From NCBI GenBank assembly GCA_038148375.1, contig JAYQVH010000006.1:62001-126000 (forward strand): 64,000 nucleotides of DNA. The letters are read 5' to 3'. The notes beneath the pieces are model-generated. The model did not search any database. It was not told where the DNA came from and worked only from the letters and a program-made list of their open reading frames with translations. Below are positions 43,650 to 52,442 of the stretch, piece after piece. The stretch is from CAWUEX02 sp038148375. GTDB taxonomy: Bacteria; Pseudomonadota; Alphaproteobacteria; Rhodospirillales; Rhodospirillaceae. A program made the position numbers and the translations under genes. Positions within the stretch are counted from its first letter, which is position 1, and each line of letters begins with the position of its first letter.

Positions 43650-45848
43650 CTAGGCGCCGATCACGTCCAGTCCATGCTGAATAACCGGCAGACTTCTCAA
43701 CCTGTTGCCCGTTGCCTGGTAGATCGCGTCCGTCAGCGCCGGAGCGATGGACGGCAGCGCTGGCTCACCCAGACCGCCCGGCGATGCGCTGTCCCACTCA
43801 ACCACGCGCACTCTGACCTCTGGCGCTTCCGCCAAACGCATCATGCGTACCGTGTCGAAATTGCTGTCCGCGGCTCCGCCTTTGGCGATGCGAATTTTTC
43901 CAAACAGGGCGGCAGACAACCCGTCGTGTGCCTGGCTTTCCACCTGGGCGGCGACGCCATCCGGATTTACGGCCACGCCGGGATCGATGACGCAGTCGAT
44001 CCGTTCGACCTTAAACCCGCTTCCACCTGGCGCGGAAACATGAATGACATGGCCGCACAAAGACCCGTGCGAAGCGTTAAGGGCAATGCCGCGATACAGG
44101 CCGTTTTCCGGCGCCGATGAATAACCGCTGAAGGCATCCAATTCGTCGAGCAGCCTGATCAGACGGGGATCTGCGGCCAGCCAAGCCTTTCTATAGGACA
44201 ACCCGTCCATACCCGCGCGCTCGGCAAGTTCGTTGATCATCGCCTCGCGGAAAAACACGTTTTGGCTGTGACCGACGGACCGCCAGTAGCCGACCGGCAC
44301 CCCGTTTTCGACCATCGCATACTGAAACCGGTGATGGTCCAATGGATAGGGGCTGTCGGTAAAACCCGAAAACGCGCCGGGGTCCTTGCCGTCTTTGATG
44401 AACGCCGGGAACCGCCGGATGTTGATCGACGGACTGGCCGATAACACATCCATCGCGGTGGGAAGGCCGGTGTCCGCCAATGCGACGCGAATACGAGTGC
44501 GCGCTGCGGGCCGGAAGAAATCCCGGCGCACATCTTCTTCTCGCGACCAAATCAGTTTTACCGGGATTCCCCCGGCCGCTGCCGAAAGGCGCGCCGCCTG
44601 TACGGCAACATCGGACTCGCCACGACGGCCAAATCCGCCGCCGAGGAAGGTGCGGTGCACGCTGATGGCACGCTTGTCGATGCCGAGCTGGGCCGATACG
44701 TCATCGACAACGATGGTATGACCCTGTCCGGGGTACCAGATATCGGCCCGGCCATCGCGCACCCACGCGGTGGCATTCATCGGTTCCATGCAGACGTGGG
44801 TCAGGTAGGGCGCGTCGAAGGTTTGCTCGACCGTATCGGCCGCGTATTCGAAAGCGGCGGCAATGTCGCCGTCTTCGCCGATAATGGGCGCATCCGTCCG
44901 CGCGATGCCTGCCGCGAGGTCGGCCGCCAGGTCATCCATGCCGTAGGACGCGCGCGGTCCCATGCTCCACTCCGGCGTCAGCGCCTCGAGCCCCTTGTGG
45001 GCCGGCCAATATCCGTCGGCGATGACAGCGACGGCGTTGTCGAGCGGAATGACGTGCTCGACGCCATTTATGGCCAGCGCCGGCTGGGGATCGACCGAGA
45101 GCAGCCCGCCGTCATATGCCGGACAGTGGCGAATGGCGGCAACGCGCAACCCGTCAAGTTGAACATCGGTTCCGTAGACCGCTGACCCGTCGACCTTGGC
45201 CGGTGTATCGACCCGCTTCAGCGGCGTGCCGATAACCGTCCATTGCGATTTCGGTTTAAGTAAAATTTCGGCGGGCGGCTCAAGCAGGGCGGCGTCCGCC
45301 GCGAGTGCGCCATAGCTCTCTTGCCGCCCGGTGGGGTCGTGATGGATGTGGCTCATTGCCGCGCGTGTTTCCTCAGGCGGGACACCCCAACGATTCGCCG
45401 CCGCCTGGCGCAGCATCTCGCGCGCCGCAGCGCCGACTTCGCGGCTGTGCTGAAAGGCCCCGCGGATCGAAGCCGACCCGCCGGTGCTCTCGGACGGAGT
45501 TCCGTAGCCCCGGTTAACATAAGCCGGCCCGTTGGGCGCGAAACGTGTGCGGATGGTTGCCCAGTCGGCTTCCAATTCTTCAGCCACGAGCATGGCAATG
45601 GATGTCGTGATGCCCTGGCCCATTTCGGCCAGGTGAATATTCACGGTCGTTGTGTTGTCGGATGCGATTTCGATCCAGTAGTCGAAGGCCTCTGCCGGTG
45701 CGCCGGGCCAAGCCCCGTTTTCGGAGGTCTGCTGGGCCCTGCTTCTCGGTATACCCAACGCCAGACCACCGCCCGCCAAGGCCAGGGCCGCGACGGCCGT
45801 GCGGCGCGAGATCGTTGGGGAAGAAAGGCGTGTGGTTTTGGTCATCAT
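43650..45848 (-). CDS. Xanthine-dehydrogenase family molybdopterin subunit (IorB-like)
   Basis: A 732-residue exported molybdoenzyme large subunit. A twin-arginine signal (SRRTAVAALALAGGGLALG) leads the protein, and the body fits isoquinoline 1-oxidoreductase beta-like subunits: LAEMGQGITTSIAMLVAEEL, GGGFGRRGESDV and GLGEPALPSIAPAL. These enzymes normally pair with a small 2Fe-2S subunit. No such gene is adjacent (neighbours are phoU and a nucleoside transporter), so the partner is absent here or encoded elsewhere. Aldehyde or N-heterocycle oxidation in the periplasm is the likely reaction. Confidence 0.9.
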   Translation of the reverse strand: MMTKTTRLSSPTISRRTAVAALALAGGGLALGIPRSRAQQTSENGAWPGAPAEAFDYWIEIASDNTTTVNIHLAEMGQGITTSIAMLVAEELEADWATIRTRFAPNGPAYVNRGYGTPSESTGGSASIRGAFQHSREVGAAAREMLRQAAANRWGVPPEETRAAMSHIHHDPTGRQESYGALAADAALLEPPAEILLKPKSQWTVIGTPLKRVDTPAKVDGSAVYGTDVQLDGLRVAAIRHCPAYDGGLLSVDPQPALAINGVEHVIPLDNAVAVIADGYWPAHKGLEALTPEWSMGPRASYGMDDLAADLAAGIARTDAPIIGEDGDIAAAFEYAADTVEQTFDAPYLTHVCMEPMNATAWVRDGRADIWYPGQGHTIVVDDVSAQLGIDKRAISVHRTFLGGGFGRRGESDVAVQAARLSAAAGGIPVKLIWSREEDVRRDFFRPAARTRIRVALADTGLPTAMDVLSASPSINIRRFPAFIKDGKDPGAFSGFTDSPYPLDHHRFQYAMVENGVPVGYWRSVGHSQNVFFREAMINELAERAGMDGLSYRKAWLAADPRLIRLLDELDAFSGYSSAPENGLYRGIALNASHGSLCGHVIHVSAPGGSGFKVERIDCVIDPGVAVNPDGVAAQVESQAHDGLSAALFGKIRIAKGGAADSNFDTVRMMRLAEAPEVRVRVVEWDSASPGGLGEPALPSIAPALTDAIYQATGNRLRSLPVIQHGLDVIGA

Positions 45849-46088
45849 TCAGCAGGTGCCGTTAACTCAATTTGCTACGCGGGTGTGAGGCGGGTATCAG
45901 ACACCGGATTATCGACCGAGAAGGCACGCCACTCAAGCGACGGGGCCCTTGCCCGCCGATAATCCGGATCAAGGCTTGATGGTCTTGGCTGCGGCAGGTC
46001 ATATACTTTCATTCCACCGGCTGAAAATAGTGAATTCGAACAATCCGCGGATTTGCAGCGCGCGGATAACGGGACTGAATGGGACGTT

Positions 46089-47357
46089 ATGGCAGGATCA
46101 CTTCAAAGCGCGCTGGGTCTGATGGTGTTGATTGCACTGGCGTGGGCCATCAGCGAACGCCGTTCGGCTGTGGCCTGGCCGGTTGTCGCTGCGGGACTCG
46201 CCGCACAGTTCCTCCTCGCGTTGGCGTTGCTGAAGATCGAGATTTTTCAGGATACCTTTAGCGTGCTCAACCGGGGAGTGCTGGCCGTTGTCGATGCGAC
46301 CCGGGCCGGGACAGGATTCGTGTTCGGATACATCGGCGGCGGGGACGTCCCGTTCATCGTGCGGGACGATGCCGGATCGACATTCGTGCTCGCTTTTGAA
46401 TCGTTACCGTTGATCTTAGTGATCAGCGCGCTCTCCGCACTGCTGTTCCATTGGAACATCATGCCACCGATCGTACGCGGTTTCGCGCGTGTCCTGCGCC
46501 GGACCATGCGGGTCGACGGACCTGTCGGTGTTGCCGTTACGCTCAACATTTTCGTCGGCATGACCGAAGCCCCAATTGCGGTGCGGCCCTATCTACGCAC
46601 CGAGAGCCGGTCGGCGTTGTTCGTCATCATGACGGCCGGCATGGGGACAGTCGCCGGATCCGTGATGGTGCTGTATGCGACCTTTCTCGACGGGATCATC
46701 CCCAATCCGCTTGGACACATTCTGACCGCGTCCCTGATCAGCGCGCCGGCGGCGATTTTGACCGCGCTGATCATGATCCCGGGAGATCCGGACAATGCGG
46801 GAGGCACGGTCGCGGACCATATTCATTTCCCCCGTGAAGAGGGCGACAACGCCATGGCCGTTGTCACCCGCGGCACGCTGGAAGGGGTGCAGCTGATCAT
46901 CAACATTGTCGCGATGCTGATCGTGCTGGTCGCGCTGGTCACACTCGCCAATATGGCCGTCGGGCTGCTGCCGGATGTGAGCGGCACTCCTTTGACGCTG
47001 CAAAGAATGCTGGGGTGGCTGATGGCGCCGTTTGCCTGGCTCATCGGCATACCCTGGGAGGAAGCGTTCGCGGCCGGCAGCCTGCTGGGGACTAAGACGG
47101 TGTTGAATGAACTGATCGCTTACATCGAGTTCTCGCAACTCGAGGCCGACGCCCTCAGCGACCGAAGCAGACTGATTTTGACCTATGCCCTATGCGGTTT
47201 TGCCAACATTTCCTCGATCGGAATCATGGTTGGCGCACTTGTCACCATGGTGCCCGAGCGCCGGGCCGACATCGTCCGCCTTGCCCCTAGGGCGGTCATT
47301 TCCGGCACCCTGACGACACTGATGACCGGCGCCATGGTGGGGTTGATCGTCCGTTAG
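46089..47357 (+). CDS. Concentrative nucleoside transporter (NupC/CNT family)
   Basis: A 422-residue polytopic membrane protein. CNT signatures are visible: FGYIGGGDVPF, TLNIFVGMTEAPIAVRPYL, MTAGMGTVAGSVMVLYA, GTKTVLNELIAYIEF and LTYALCGFANISSIGIMVG. It takes up nucleosides with sodium or protons. The ATG at 46089 is used; a GTG-like upstream frame adds nothing conserved. Located after a 240-base gap with no gene, it is the last gene before the quorum-sensing island. Confidence 0.92.
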   Translation: MAGSLQSALGLMVLIALAWAISERRSAVAWPVVAAGLAAQFLLALALLKIEIFQDTFSVLNRGVLAVVDATRAGTGFVFGYIGGGDVPFIVRDDAGSTFVLAFESLPLILVISALSALLFHWNIMPPIVRGFARVLRRTMRVDGPVGVAVTLNIFVGMTEAPIAVRPYLRTESRSALFVIMTAGMGTVAGSVMVLYATFLDGIIPNPLGHILTASLISAPAAILTALIMIPGDPDNAGGTVADHIHFPREEGDNAMAVVTRGTLEGVQLIINIVAMLIVLVALVTLANMAVGLLPDVSGTPLTLQRMLGWLMAPFAWLIGIPWEEAFAAGSLLGTKTVLNELIAYIEFSQLEADALSDRSRLILTYALCGFANISSIGIMVGALVTMVPERRADIVRLAPRAVISGTLTTLMTGAMVGLIVR

Positions 47358-47441
47358 AGCGGGTAAAAGCTCATAAATTATTGATATTTAGACATTTTTC
47401 CTGGTCATTCGCAGGCACTGAACTTTCGGGGGAGAAAATCG

Positions 47442-47519
47442 TTCCGCAAAAGCGGAAATTGCTTGCCAGTCAAAACTGAAATTTAGTGTCTCCGGACAAA
47501 GCCCACGCTGCAGTGTGGG
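47442..47519 (+). promoter_or_regulatory. Hairpin and 18-bp palindrome upstream of luxR
   Basis: Two dyads lie in the luxR upstream region. TTCCGC-AAAA-GCGGAA (47442-47457) is a perfect hairpin. CCCACGCTGCAGTGTGGG (47502-47519) is an 18-bp palindrome with one G-T mismatch at the arms and ends 26 bases before the luxR ATG. Neither matches the lux box seen upstream of luxI. The second may be an operator acting on luxR. Confidence 0.5.
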
Positions 47520-47545
47520 TACTTGCGTGTATTGCGAAGGCGGTG

Positions 47546-48298
47546 ATGAGAACCGAATTCACTGACGTTCTTGCGAATTTGCAAAAGGTGTCGTCCAGAC
47601 CGGCCTTCGCGGCTGTGCTGGAAGATGCCAGTCAGTCACTTGGCTTCGAAAAATTCACGTATTTCTCTGCGAACGCAGAATCGGTCACGCGCTCATCCCT
47701 GACCGAGACGATTTCAGACATCATTTACCTGACGAACTTGTCCGACGAATGGATCGAGCATTACGTCAGAGAGAACTATTCATCGGTTGATCCGGTTATC
47801 CGAGACGCCTTTCGAGCGCGTTTGCCAATCTCGTGGACCGGAGATTACCGGATCGACACTCTGACCCCCGACGAAGCACAGATGATGTCGGATGCTCAAG
47901 ACTTTGGCATCGAGCGCGGATTGGTGGTTCCCATTCATGGCCCGACCGGCGAAATCGGAATGCTTTGCCTTCATTCGGACTTGAATGACAACGCGTTCCA
48001 ATCTTTGGTGGGATCAACCCAACATGAGCTCCATCTTCTCGCTCACTATGCCCATGCGACAGCGCAAGCCAAGCTACACGAGACCGCGCAGCCCAAGCCC
48101 ATTGTCCTGACCGAACGTGAAATCGAAATTCTTCGCTGGACTGCGGACGGCAAGACTGCCTGGGAAATCGGATCGATACTGAATATTTCCGAGAGAACGG
48201 TGAATTTCCACCTTCAGAACGCGATGGGTAAGTTTGGCGTTCACAACAAGACCCATGCCGCGGCAAAAGCCGTCAGCTACGGATTGCTTGCATCCTAG
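47546..48298 (+). CDS. luxR: LuxR family acyl-homoserine-lactone-responsive regulator
   Basis: A 250-residue regulator. The N-terminal autoinducer-binding domain keeps the residues conserved in TraR/LuxR: Trp69, Tyr73, Asp82, Pro83, Trp97 and Gly125 (WIEHY, VDPVI, ISW, GIERG). The C-terminal GerE-type HTH reads LTEREIEILRWTADGKTAWE, then ISERTVNFHLQNAMGKF. It should bind an acyl-homoserine lactone and then DNA. The ATG at 47546 has a GAAGG ribosome site; a GTG 60 bases upstream would give a poor N-terminus. It converges with the P450 gene and belongs with luxI about 1.5 kb away. Confidence 0.94.
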   Translation: MRTEFTDVLANLQKVSSRPAFAAVLEDASQSLGFEKFTYFSANAESVTRSSLTETISDIIYLTNLSDEWIEHYVRENYSSVDPVIRDAFRARLPISWTGDYRIDTLTPDEAQMMSDAQDFGIERGLVVPIHGPTGEIGMLCLHSDLNDNAFQSLVGSTQHELHLLAHYAHATAQAKLHETAQPKPIVLTEREIEILRWTADGKTAWEIGSILNISERTVNFHLQNAMGKFGVHNKTHAAAKAVSYGLLAS

Positions 48299-48356
48299 CA
48301 GCACGCTTGGAATTTCCCGAAAACCGGCAATCACGAACTCAGTCCGCAATGCTTCC

Positions 48357-49715
48357 TTAGTGGCGCAAGCGCGCCTTGACGATTGCTCGGATGTCATCCT
48401 TCGGGCGCAGCGACACGAAGTTTCCAAATTCCGGATTCAAATCCGATGTGATTTCAACATCGAAGCGGCGATAAATCAGCGGCAGAATCAGCTGCATTTC
48501 CATCGTCGTCAAACCTGAACCGATACACACCCGAGGACCGGCGCCAAACGGTAGATACGCAAATTTCGAGCGCGCCGCTGTCTTTTCGGGAAGAAAGCGA
48601 TCCGGGTCGAAACGCTCAGGCTCTTCCCACTCACTTGGGAGCTTGTGCAGCACGTACTGGCAAATCAGCACTGTCGTACCGGCTTTGATTTTTTCGCCGG
48701 CGATCACATCGTCTTCAATCGCCGTGCGGGAGAACCACCAGACCGTCGGCCGCAAACGCGCCACTTCCTGAATAACGCGCTTCGTGTACTCCATGTTCTT
48801 CAAATCGGTGTTCGTTGGTAACCGGCCCTAAAGAACCATGTCGGCTTCATTACGCAGATTCTCAAGAATATGAGGGTGCTGATGCAGGAAGAAGAAAGAC
48901 CAGGCCAGCAAGCTCGCCGTCGATTCAAATCCAGCAACGATGAGAGTCACAACCTCGTCCTGTAACTGCTGATCACTCATGGCCGCGCCGTCGGTGTCGT
49001 CGCAGGCACCCATAAGAATACCAAGCAGATCCTCCGCAGGGACGGCGTTGCGCCGGCGGGCCTCAATGATTTCGGCCACAATACCGTGAACAGTCTTCAG
49101 CGCTGCGTCGTACGCCCGGTTTTCACGTGTCGGCAGTTTTGTCGCGAGGGTGGTGACATCCCAAATGCGCTTTGCCATGACCTCGTTTATCAGCAACATC
49201 GCCTGATATAACCGGGCACCTGCATCCCCGAGCGCCGCGCCGAAAAATGTCTGCATGACGATCTCAATCGTGAGAACCGACATATCTTCAGAAAGATTGA
49301 ACTCTTCGCCAGATTGAGCACGCTCGTCCCATGACGAAACATGCGCGGAGATAACTTTCAAAATGTGCTCGTTCAGCAAATCAAGGTTCTTACGTTTGAA
49401 GGACGGCTGAATGAGCTTTCTCTGGCGCTCCCACAGTTCGTTTTCCGCGATCAGCAACCCGTTGCCAAAGAGGGGACGCATCCGCTCGACCAACGGAGAC
49501 TTTCGGTAGTTCCGATGGTTGGTCTGCAGCACATACTCCACATGCTGTGGATGATTCAGTAGGTAAGCGGTCGTCATAAAAACCCTCAATGGAACCAAGT
49601 CGCCGTATTGCGCCGAACAGTTTTCAAGGAACCGAACCGTGTTGGAGCGCAACATGGGTAGAACCCCAAGGATTGGATAACCCTTCGGGCCGTCTAAACG
49701 TGATCGATGAAACAT
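48357..49715 (-). pseudogene. Cytochrome P450 interrupted by one in-frame TAG
   Basis: The frame is open for 452 codons except for one TAG at 48828-48830 (codon 296). Upstream of it lies the N-terminal and I-helix part (IVAGFESTAS), and downstream, without frame change, the K-helix ExxR (QEVARLRP), PERF region (PERFDPDRF) and heme loop FGAGPRVCIG. The peptide around the stop reads NEADMVL-stop-GRLPTNTDL, where P450s normally have a residue such as Gln or Gly before GR. Both halves are otherwise well kept, so the mutation is probably recent or the codon is read through. It is co-directional with luxI and likely in its operon. Confidence 0.85.
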
Positions 49716-49821
49716 GTGTCCCTTCTAAGTGGATCCCTCCAACTTCCTATTGACTCGAAACTTTTAATTCGCTGATCAAGATGCTTTGAGACTCAACCAG
49801 AGGCGCTGTCGTCTCGACGCA

Positions 49822-50424
49822 TCAAGCAGCAAGCGAGATTCCGCCGTAAAGTTGTCCTTGCTTGGTATCACCGGACTTTAGCGCCATGCGCCGCAAATTA
49901 AGTTCGGTCACGTCTGCGTAGCCCGAGACAGCTTTGGTCACTCCAATCTGAAGCGGTTCGCCATAGCGTTGGGTCAGCAGGCCCGCGCGCTTGAGGATGC
50001 GCTCGATCTGGCGACGGGACGCAAACTTGAAGAGTTCCTCGAGCAGAATATTGGTGACCTTTTTCACCGTGCCCAGGGACTCATTGCCGGCAACGCGCTT
50101 CGACACGGCGAAGCGGCTTATCTCCCAGGTGTTTTCCGCTTCCGGCGCTGGCGCGCCATGAAGCAGCTCAGGAAACACGTTCTTCAGCATGTAAGGGCCG
50201 GTTGTCGGCAGCAGCCGCCAGGAGCCGAGCACCTCTCCTTCGTCCTCACAAACGATGTACACGGGATCGAGATCGTCAAAAACGTCACGCTCCCGTCCTG
50301 CGATGGAACCGACATCCCAGTTCAAACGTTCCTTGAACACCTCGTGGCGGAGCCGAAACATGCCTTCCAATGCGTTCAACGAGTGAGACGATTGATCCGG
50401 CATTTCAATAATCGATGCCTGCAT
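49822..50424 (-). CDS. luxI: Acyl-homoserine-lactone synthase (LuxI family)
   Basis: A 200-residue autoinducer synthase that joins S-adenosylmethionine with an acyl carrier thioester. The invariant residues of the family are present at their places: Arg26, Phe30 and Trp36 (LRHEVFKERLNW), the Asp pair in RERDVFD, Arg70 in GSWRLLP, Phe84, Glu101 and Arg104 (WEISRFAV). A near-perfect lux box lies 65 bp upstream of its ATG. The gene is followed by the P450 frame on the same strand (106 bases), so signal synthesis and the P450 are probably co-expressed. Confidence 0.96.
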   Translation of the reverse strand: MQASIIEMPDQSSHSLNALEGMFRLRHEVFKERLNWDVGSIAGRERDVFDDLDPVYIVCEDEGEVLGSWRLLPTTGPYMLKNVFPELLHGAPAPEAENTWEISRFAVSKRVAGNESLGTVKKVTNILLEELFKFASRRQIERILKRAGLLTQRYGEPLQIGVTKAVSGYADVTELNLRRMALKSGDTKQGQLYGGISLAA

Positions 50425-50488
50425 TTCCAGTGACCTTGCCCGTACCGGTAGAAGAAGGGCTATCCGACCACATGCCAGGCGAATCGTG

Positions 50489-50508
50489 ACCTGTCAGAAC
50501 TGACAGGT
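50489..50508. promoter_or_regulatory. Lux box (LuxR-type binding site)
   Basis: ACCTGTCAGAACTGACAGGT is a 20-bp dyad with 9-bp arms around a 2-base centre. It matches the classical lux/las/tra-box form (ACCTG...CAGGT). Its inner edge is 65 bp upstream of the luxI ATG. It lies between luxI (leftward) and the aminotransferase-like gene (rightward), so it may control both. Confidence 0.88.
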
Positions 50509-50609
50509 AGCAACCTATAAAAGGTCGTGCAGAGTCTGGGTTCAACCAACGGATGCGAAACGACAACTATTCCAAGGGGTTAGGGTCTTTTTGCGCCCAT
50601 AGGTGCGAC

Positions 50610-50661
50610 GAAAAAGCGCCGCCAAAGAGCGCTTTTCGTAGAGGAGTCCGACTCGGACTCC
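50610..50661 (+). promoter_or_regulatory. Hairpin and 19-bp perfect palindrome
   Basis: Between the lux box and the small frame at 50697 are two strong dyads. AAAAGCGC (50612-50619) pairs with GCGCTTTT (50629-50636), extended by flanking CG, giving a terminator-like hairpin. Just after it, GGAGTCCGACTCGGACTCC (50643-50661) is a perfect 9-bp inverted repeat around one base. The second has the shape of a dimeric repressor operator. Confidence 0.6.
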
Positions 50662-50696
50662 GAGGTTCTGAACTTGGTTAACGAGGCGGTTGTCAT

Positions 50697-51120
50697 ATGA
50701 CGCATTTACCTTCTTTTCGCGCTCCCAGTAGTCCTGCTTGGGCTGCCCGCTCCTTTTGCGATGCCCGGCCTGATGCCGCTGATATTGTCTCGCGTTCCGT
50801 GATCGCGGATTTGGCGAAGACTGTGCGGCTGTCGATAGCGCTCAAGCATCTGCAGTCCGCGTCGCGCGTGCGACATGTTTGGGACTGGTCGCCGGATCAG
50901 GAATTCGGCCACTTCAAGACCTCGACCGGAGTGGATTGAAGGTTAGCGGAGGCTCAGCGTGCTCAAACGCCGGCTTGTCTCTCCTTCTGGAAACGATGAT
51001 GGCATCCCCTCAACCGGATCGACGTCAACGACATCGCCATCCGGCTGGTGGCGTCGTGGGTCCGGTCGCCGCCTATTCAGGATGCCGGCGATGATGCGCG
51101 AGTCACTTCACAGCCGCTAT
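50697..51120 (+). pseudogene. Possible decaying gene with two in-frame TGA codons
   Basis: An ATG at 50697 with a GAGG ribosome site opens an 80-residue frame (IADLAKTVRLSIALKHLQ, RVRHVWDWSPDQEFGHF) that stops at TGA 50937-50939. The same frame then continues with coding-like composition, a second TGA at 50997-50999, and WHPLNRIDVNDIAIRLVASW before a final TGA. The last part has high GC in third positions in this frame, unlike the other two frames. It may be a remnant of a gene lost next to the aminotransferase. I do not recognise the family; the first 80 codons alone might also be a small live gene. Confidence 0.35.
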
Positions 51121-52437
51121 GACGTGGTTATTTCCGGGCTTGAAGCGCGCACGTGCCATTCCTGGAAAATGGCGCTGGACCGGTCGTCCGTATTCGCAGC
51201 AAGTGAAACCAATTTTGTCGGTGAAAAATCTCCGGCCATTTTCTTTGAATCCGCTAAGGACGCCCGCCTCACAGACATAGATGGGAATACGTATATCGAC
51301 ACGTGCATGGGGTTTGGCGCCAACCTATTGGGTCATTCTTCGCGCGGCGTTCAGAAGGCTGTATCGGATCAACTGGTGGCAGGCTGCAATTTCGGTTTTC
51401 CCGGATCCCGCCAGCTGGAACTGGTCAATCTGCTGCGCGACGCAGGTCGTGCGAACGAACGCGTCCTCTTGTGTGCCTCGGGTTCGGACGCAACAGCGCT
51501 GGCGATGCGCGCGGCGCGCGCGTTCACAAATAGAAAGGAAATCTGCCTGTTCAGCGGCTCCTACCACGGCGTGCACGATTATTCCCTGATCGCCAGACTT
51601 CCCGGCGATGAGATCGGAAAATCGCATATCGGCTTGGGGATACCGGACGCGATCGACCCCCTCGTCGAGCCGATGACGTACGGCACCAGATTTGCTCTCC
51701 ATCAATTGGAAGAAATGAAAAACCCGCCGGCCGCGGTCATTGTCGAGCCGGTGCAGTCGAGCCGTCCCGGCGCGACCGACCCTGTCTGGCTCAGAGACTT
51801 GCAAAACCTCTGCCGCCGCCGCGGCATACTGCTCATCCTTGATGAATGTACGACCGGGTTCCGGTTGGCCTTCGGCGGAGCGCAAGAACTCTTCGACTTG
51901 GACCCGGATTTGGTTATTTATGGAGACAACGTCGCAGGCGGTTTGCCCTTCGGCGCCATAGCCGGAAAAGACAAAGTGATGCGCTTGTTCTCAGGCAAGA
52001 ACGGAAGCCCCGCAGTATTCGCTGGGAGCAGCTTCTCTGGCAATGCGCTGTCTATGTCTTGCGCGATTTATACGCTCAGCCATTTGCGTGATCACAGCAA
52101 GGACGTGTACGCCAACTTGGAGCGCGGCGGCGCGCGTTTGGCAAATCGAATCAATGAATACTGGACGAATGCCAATCTGCCGTTGCGCATCAATCGATTT
52201 GGATCGATCCTTAAATTGGACTTCGATACCAGCTCAAATGGAACGCAAGACGCGCCACGGCATTCATTCGAGGACGCTGCGGACGTCTTCTTTGTTCACT
52301 TACTCGACTGCGGTGTTACGGTTCATGCGAGCCAAGTGATGTATCTGTCAACGGCTCACACGGATTCTGAAATTGACAGCATCGTTGACGCCTTGATCAG
52401 CGCGAGTGAACAAACGGCGGCCGACGGCTTTTTCTAA
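51091..52437 (+). CDS. Class III aminotransferase homologue lacking the PLP lysine
   Basis: A 448-residue protein of the glutamate-1-semialdehyde aminotransferase type (fold type I). Cofactor-site pieces are present: CASGSDATALAMRAARAF, GSYHGVHD, and LDECTTGFRLAFGGAQE with the Asp that binds the pyridine nitrogen. The expected Schiff-base motif (usually GK followed by GGG.P.GA) reads YGDNVAGGLPFGA, with Asp279 (GAC, 51925-51927) in place of Lys. A normal transaminase reaction is therefore not expected. The start at 51091 has an AGGA site eight bases upstream. It stands divergent from luxI across the lux-box region. Confidence 0.85.
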   Translation: MMRESLHSRYDVVISGLEARTCHSWKMALDRSSVFAASETNFVGEKSPAIFFESAKDARLTDIDGNTYIDTCMGFGANLLGHSSRGVQKAVSDQLVAGCNFGFPGSRQLELVNLLRDAGRANERVLLCASGSDATALAMRAARAFTNRKEICLFSGSYHGVHDYSLIARLPGDEIGKSHIGLGIPDAIDPLVEPMTYGTRFALHQLEEMKNPPAAVIVEPVQSSRPGATDPVWLRDLQNLCRRRGILLILDECTTGFRLAFGGAQELFDLDPDLVIYGDNVAGGLPFGAIAGKDKVMRLFSGKNGSPAVFAGSSFSGNALSMSCAIYTLSHLRDHSKDVYANLERGGARLANRINEYWTNANLPLRINRFGSILKLDFDTSSNGTQDAPRHSFEDAADVFFVHLLDCGVTVHASQVMYLSTAHTDSEIDSIVDALISASEQTAADGFF

Positions 52438-52442
52438 CTGTC

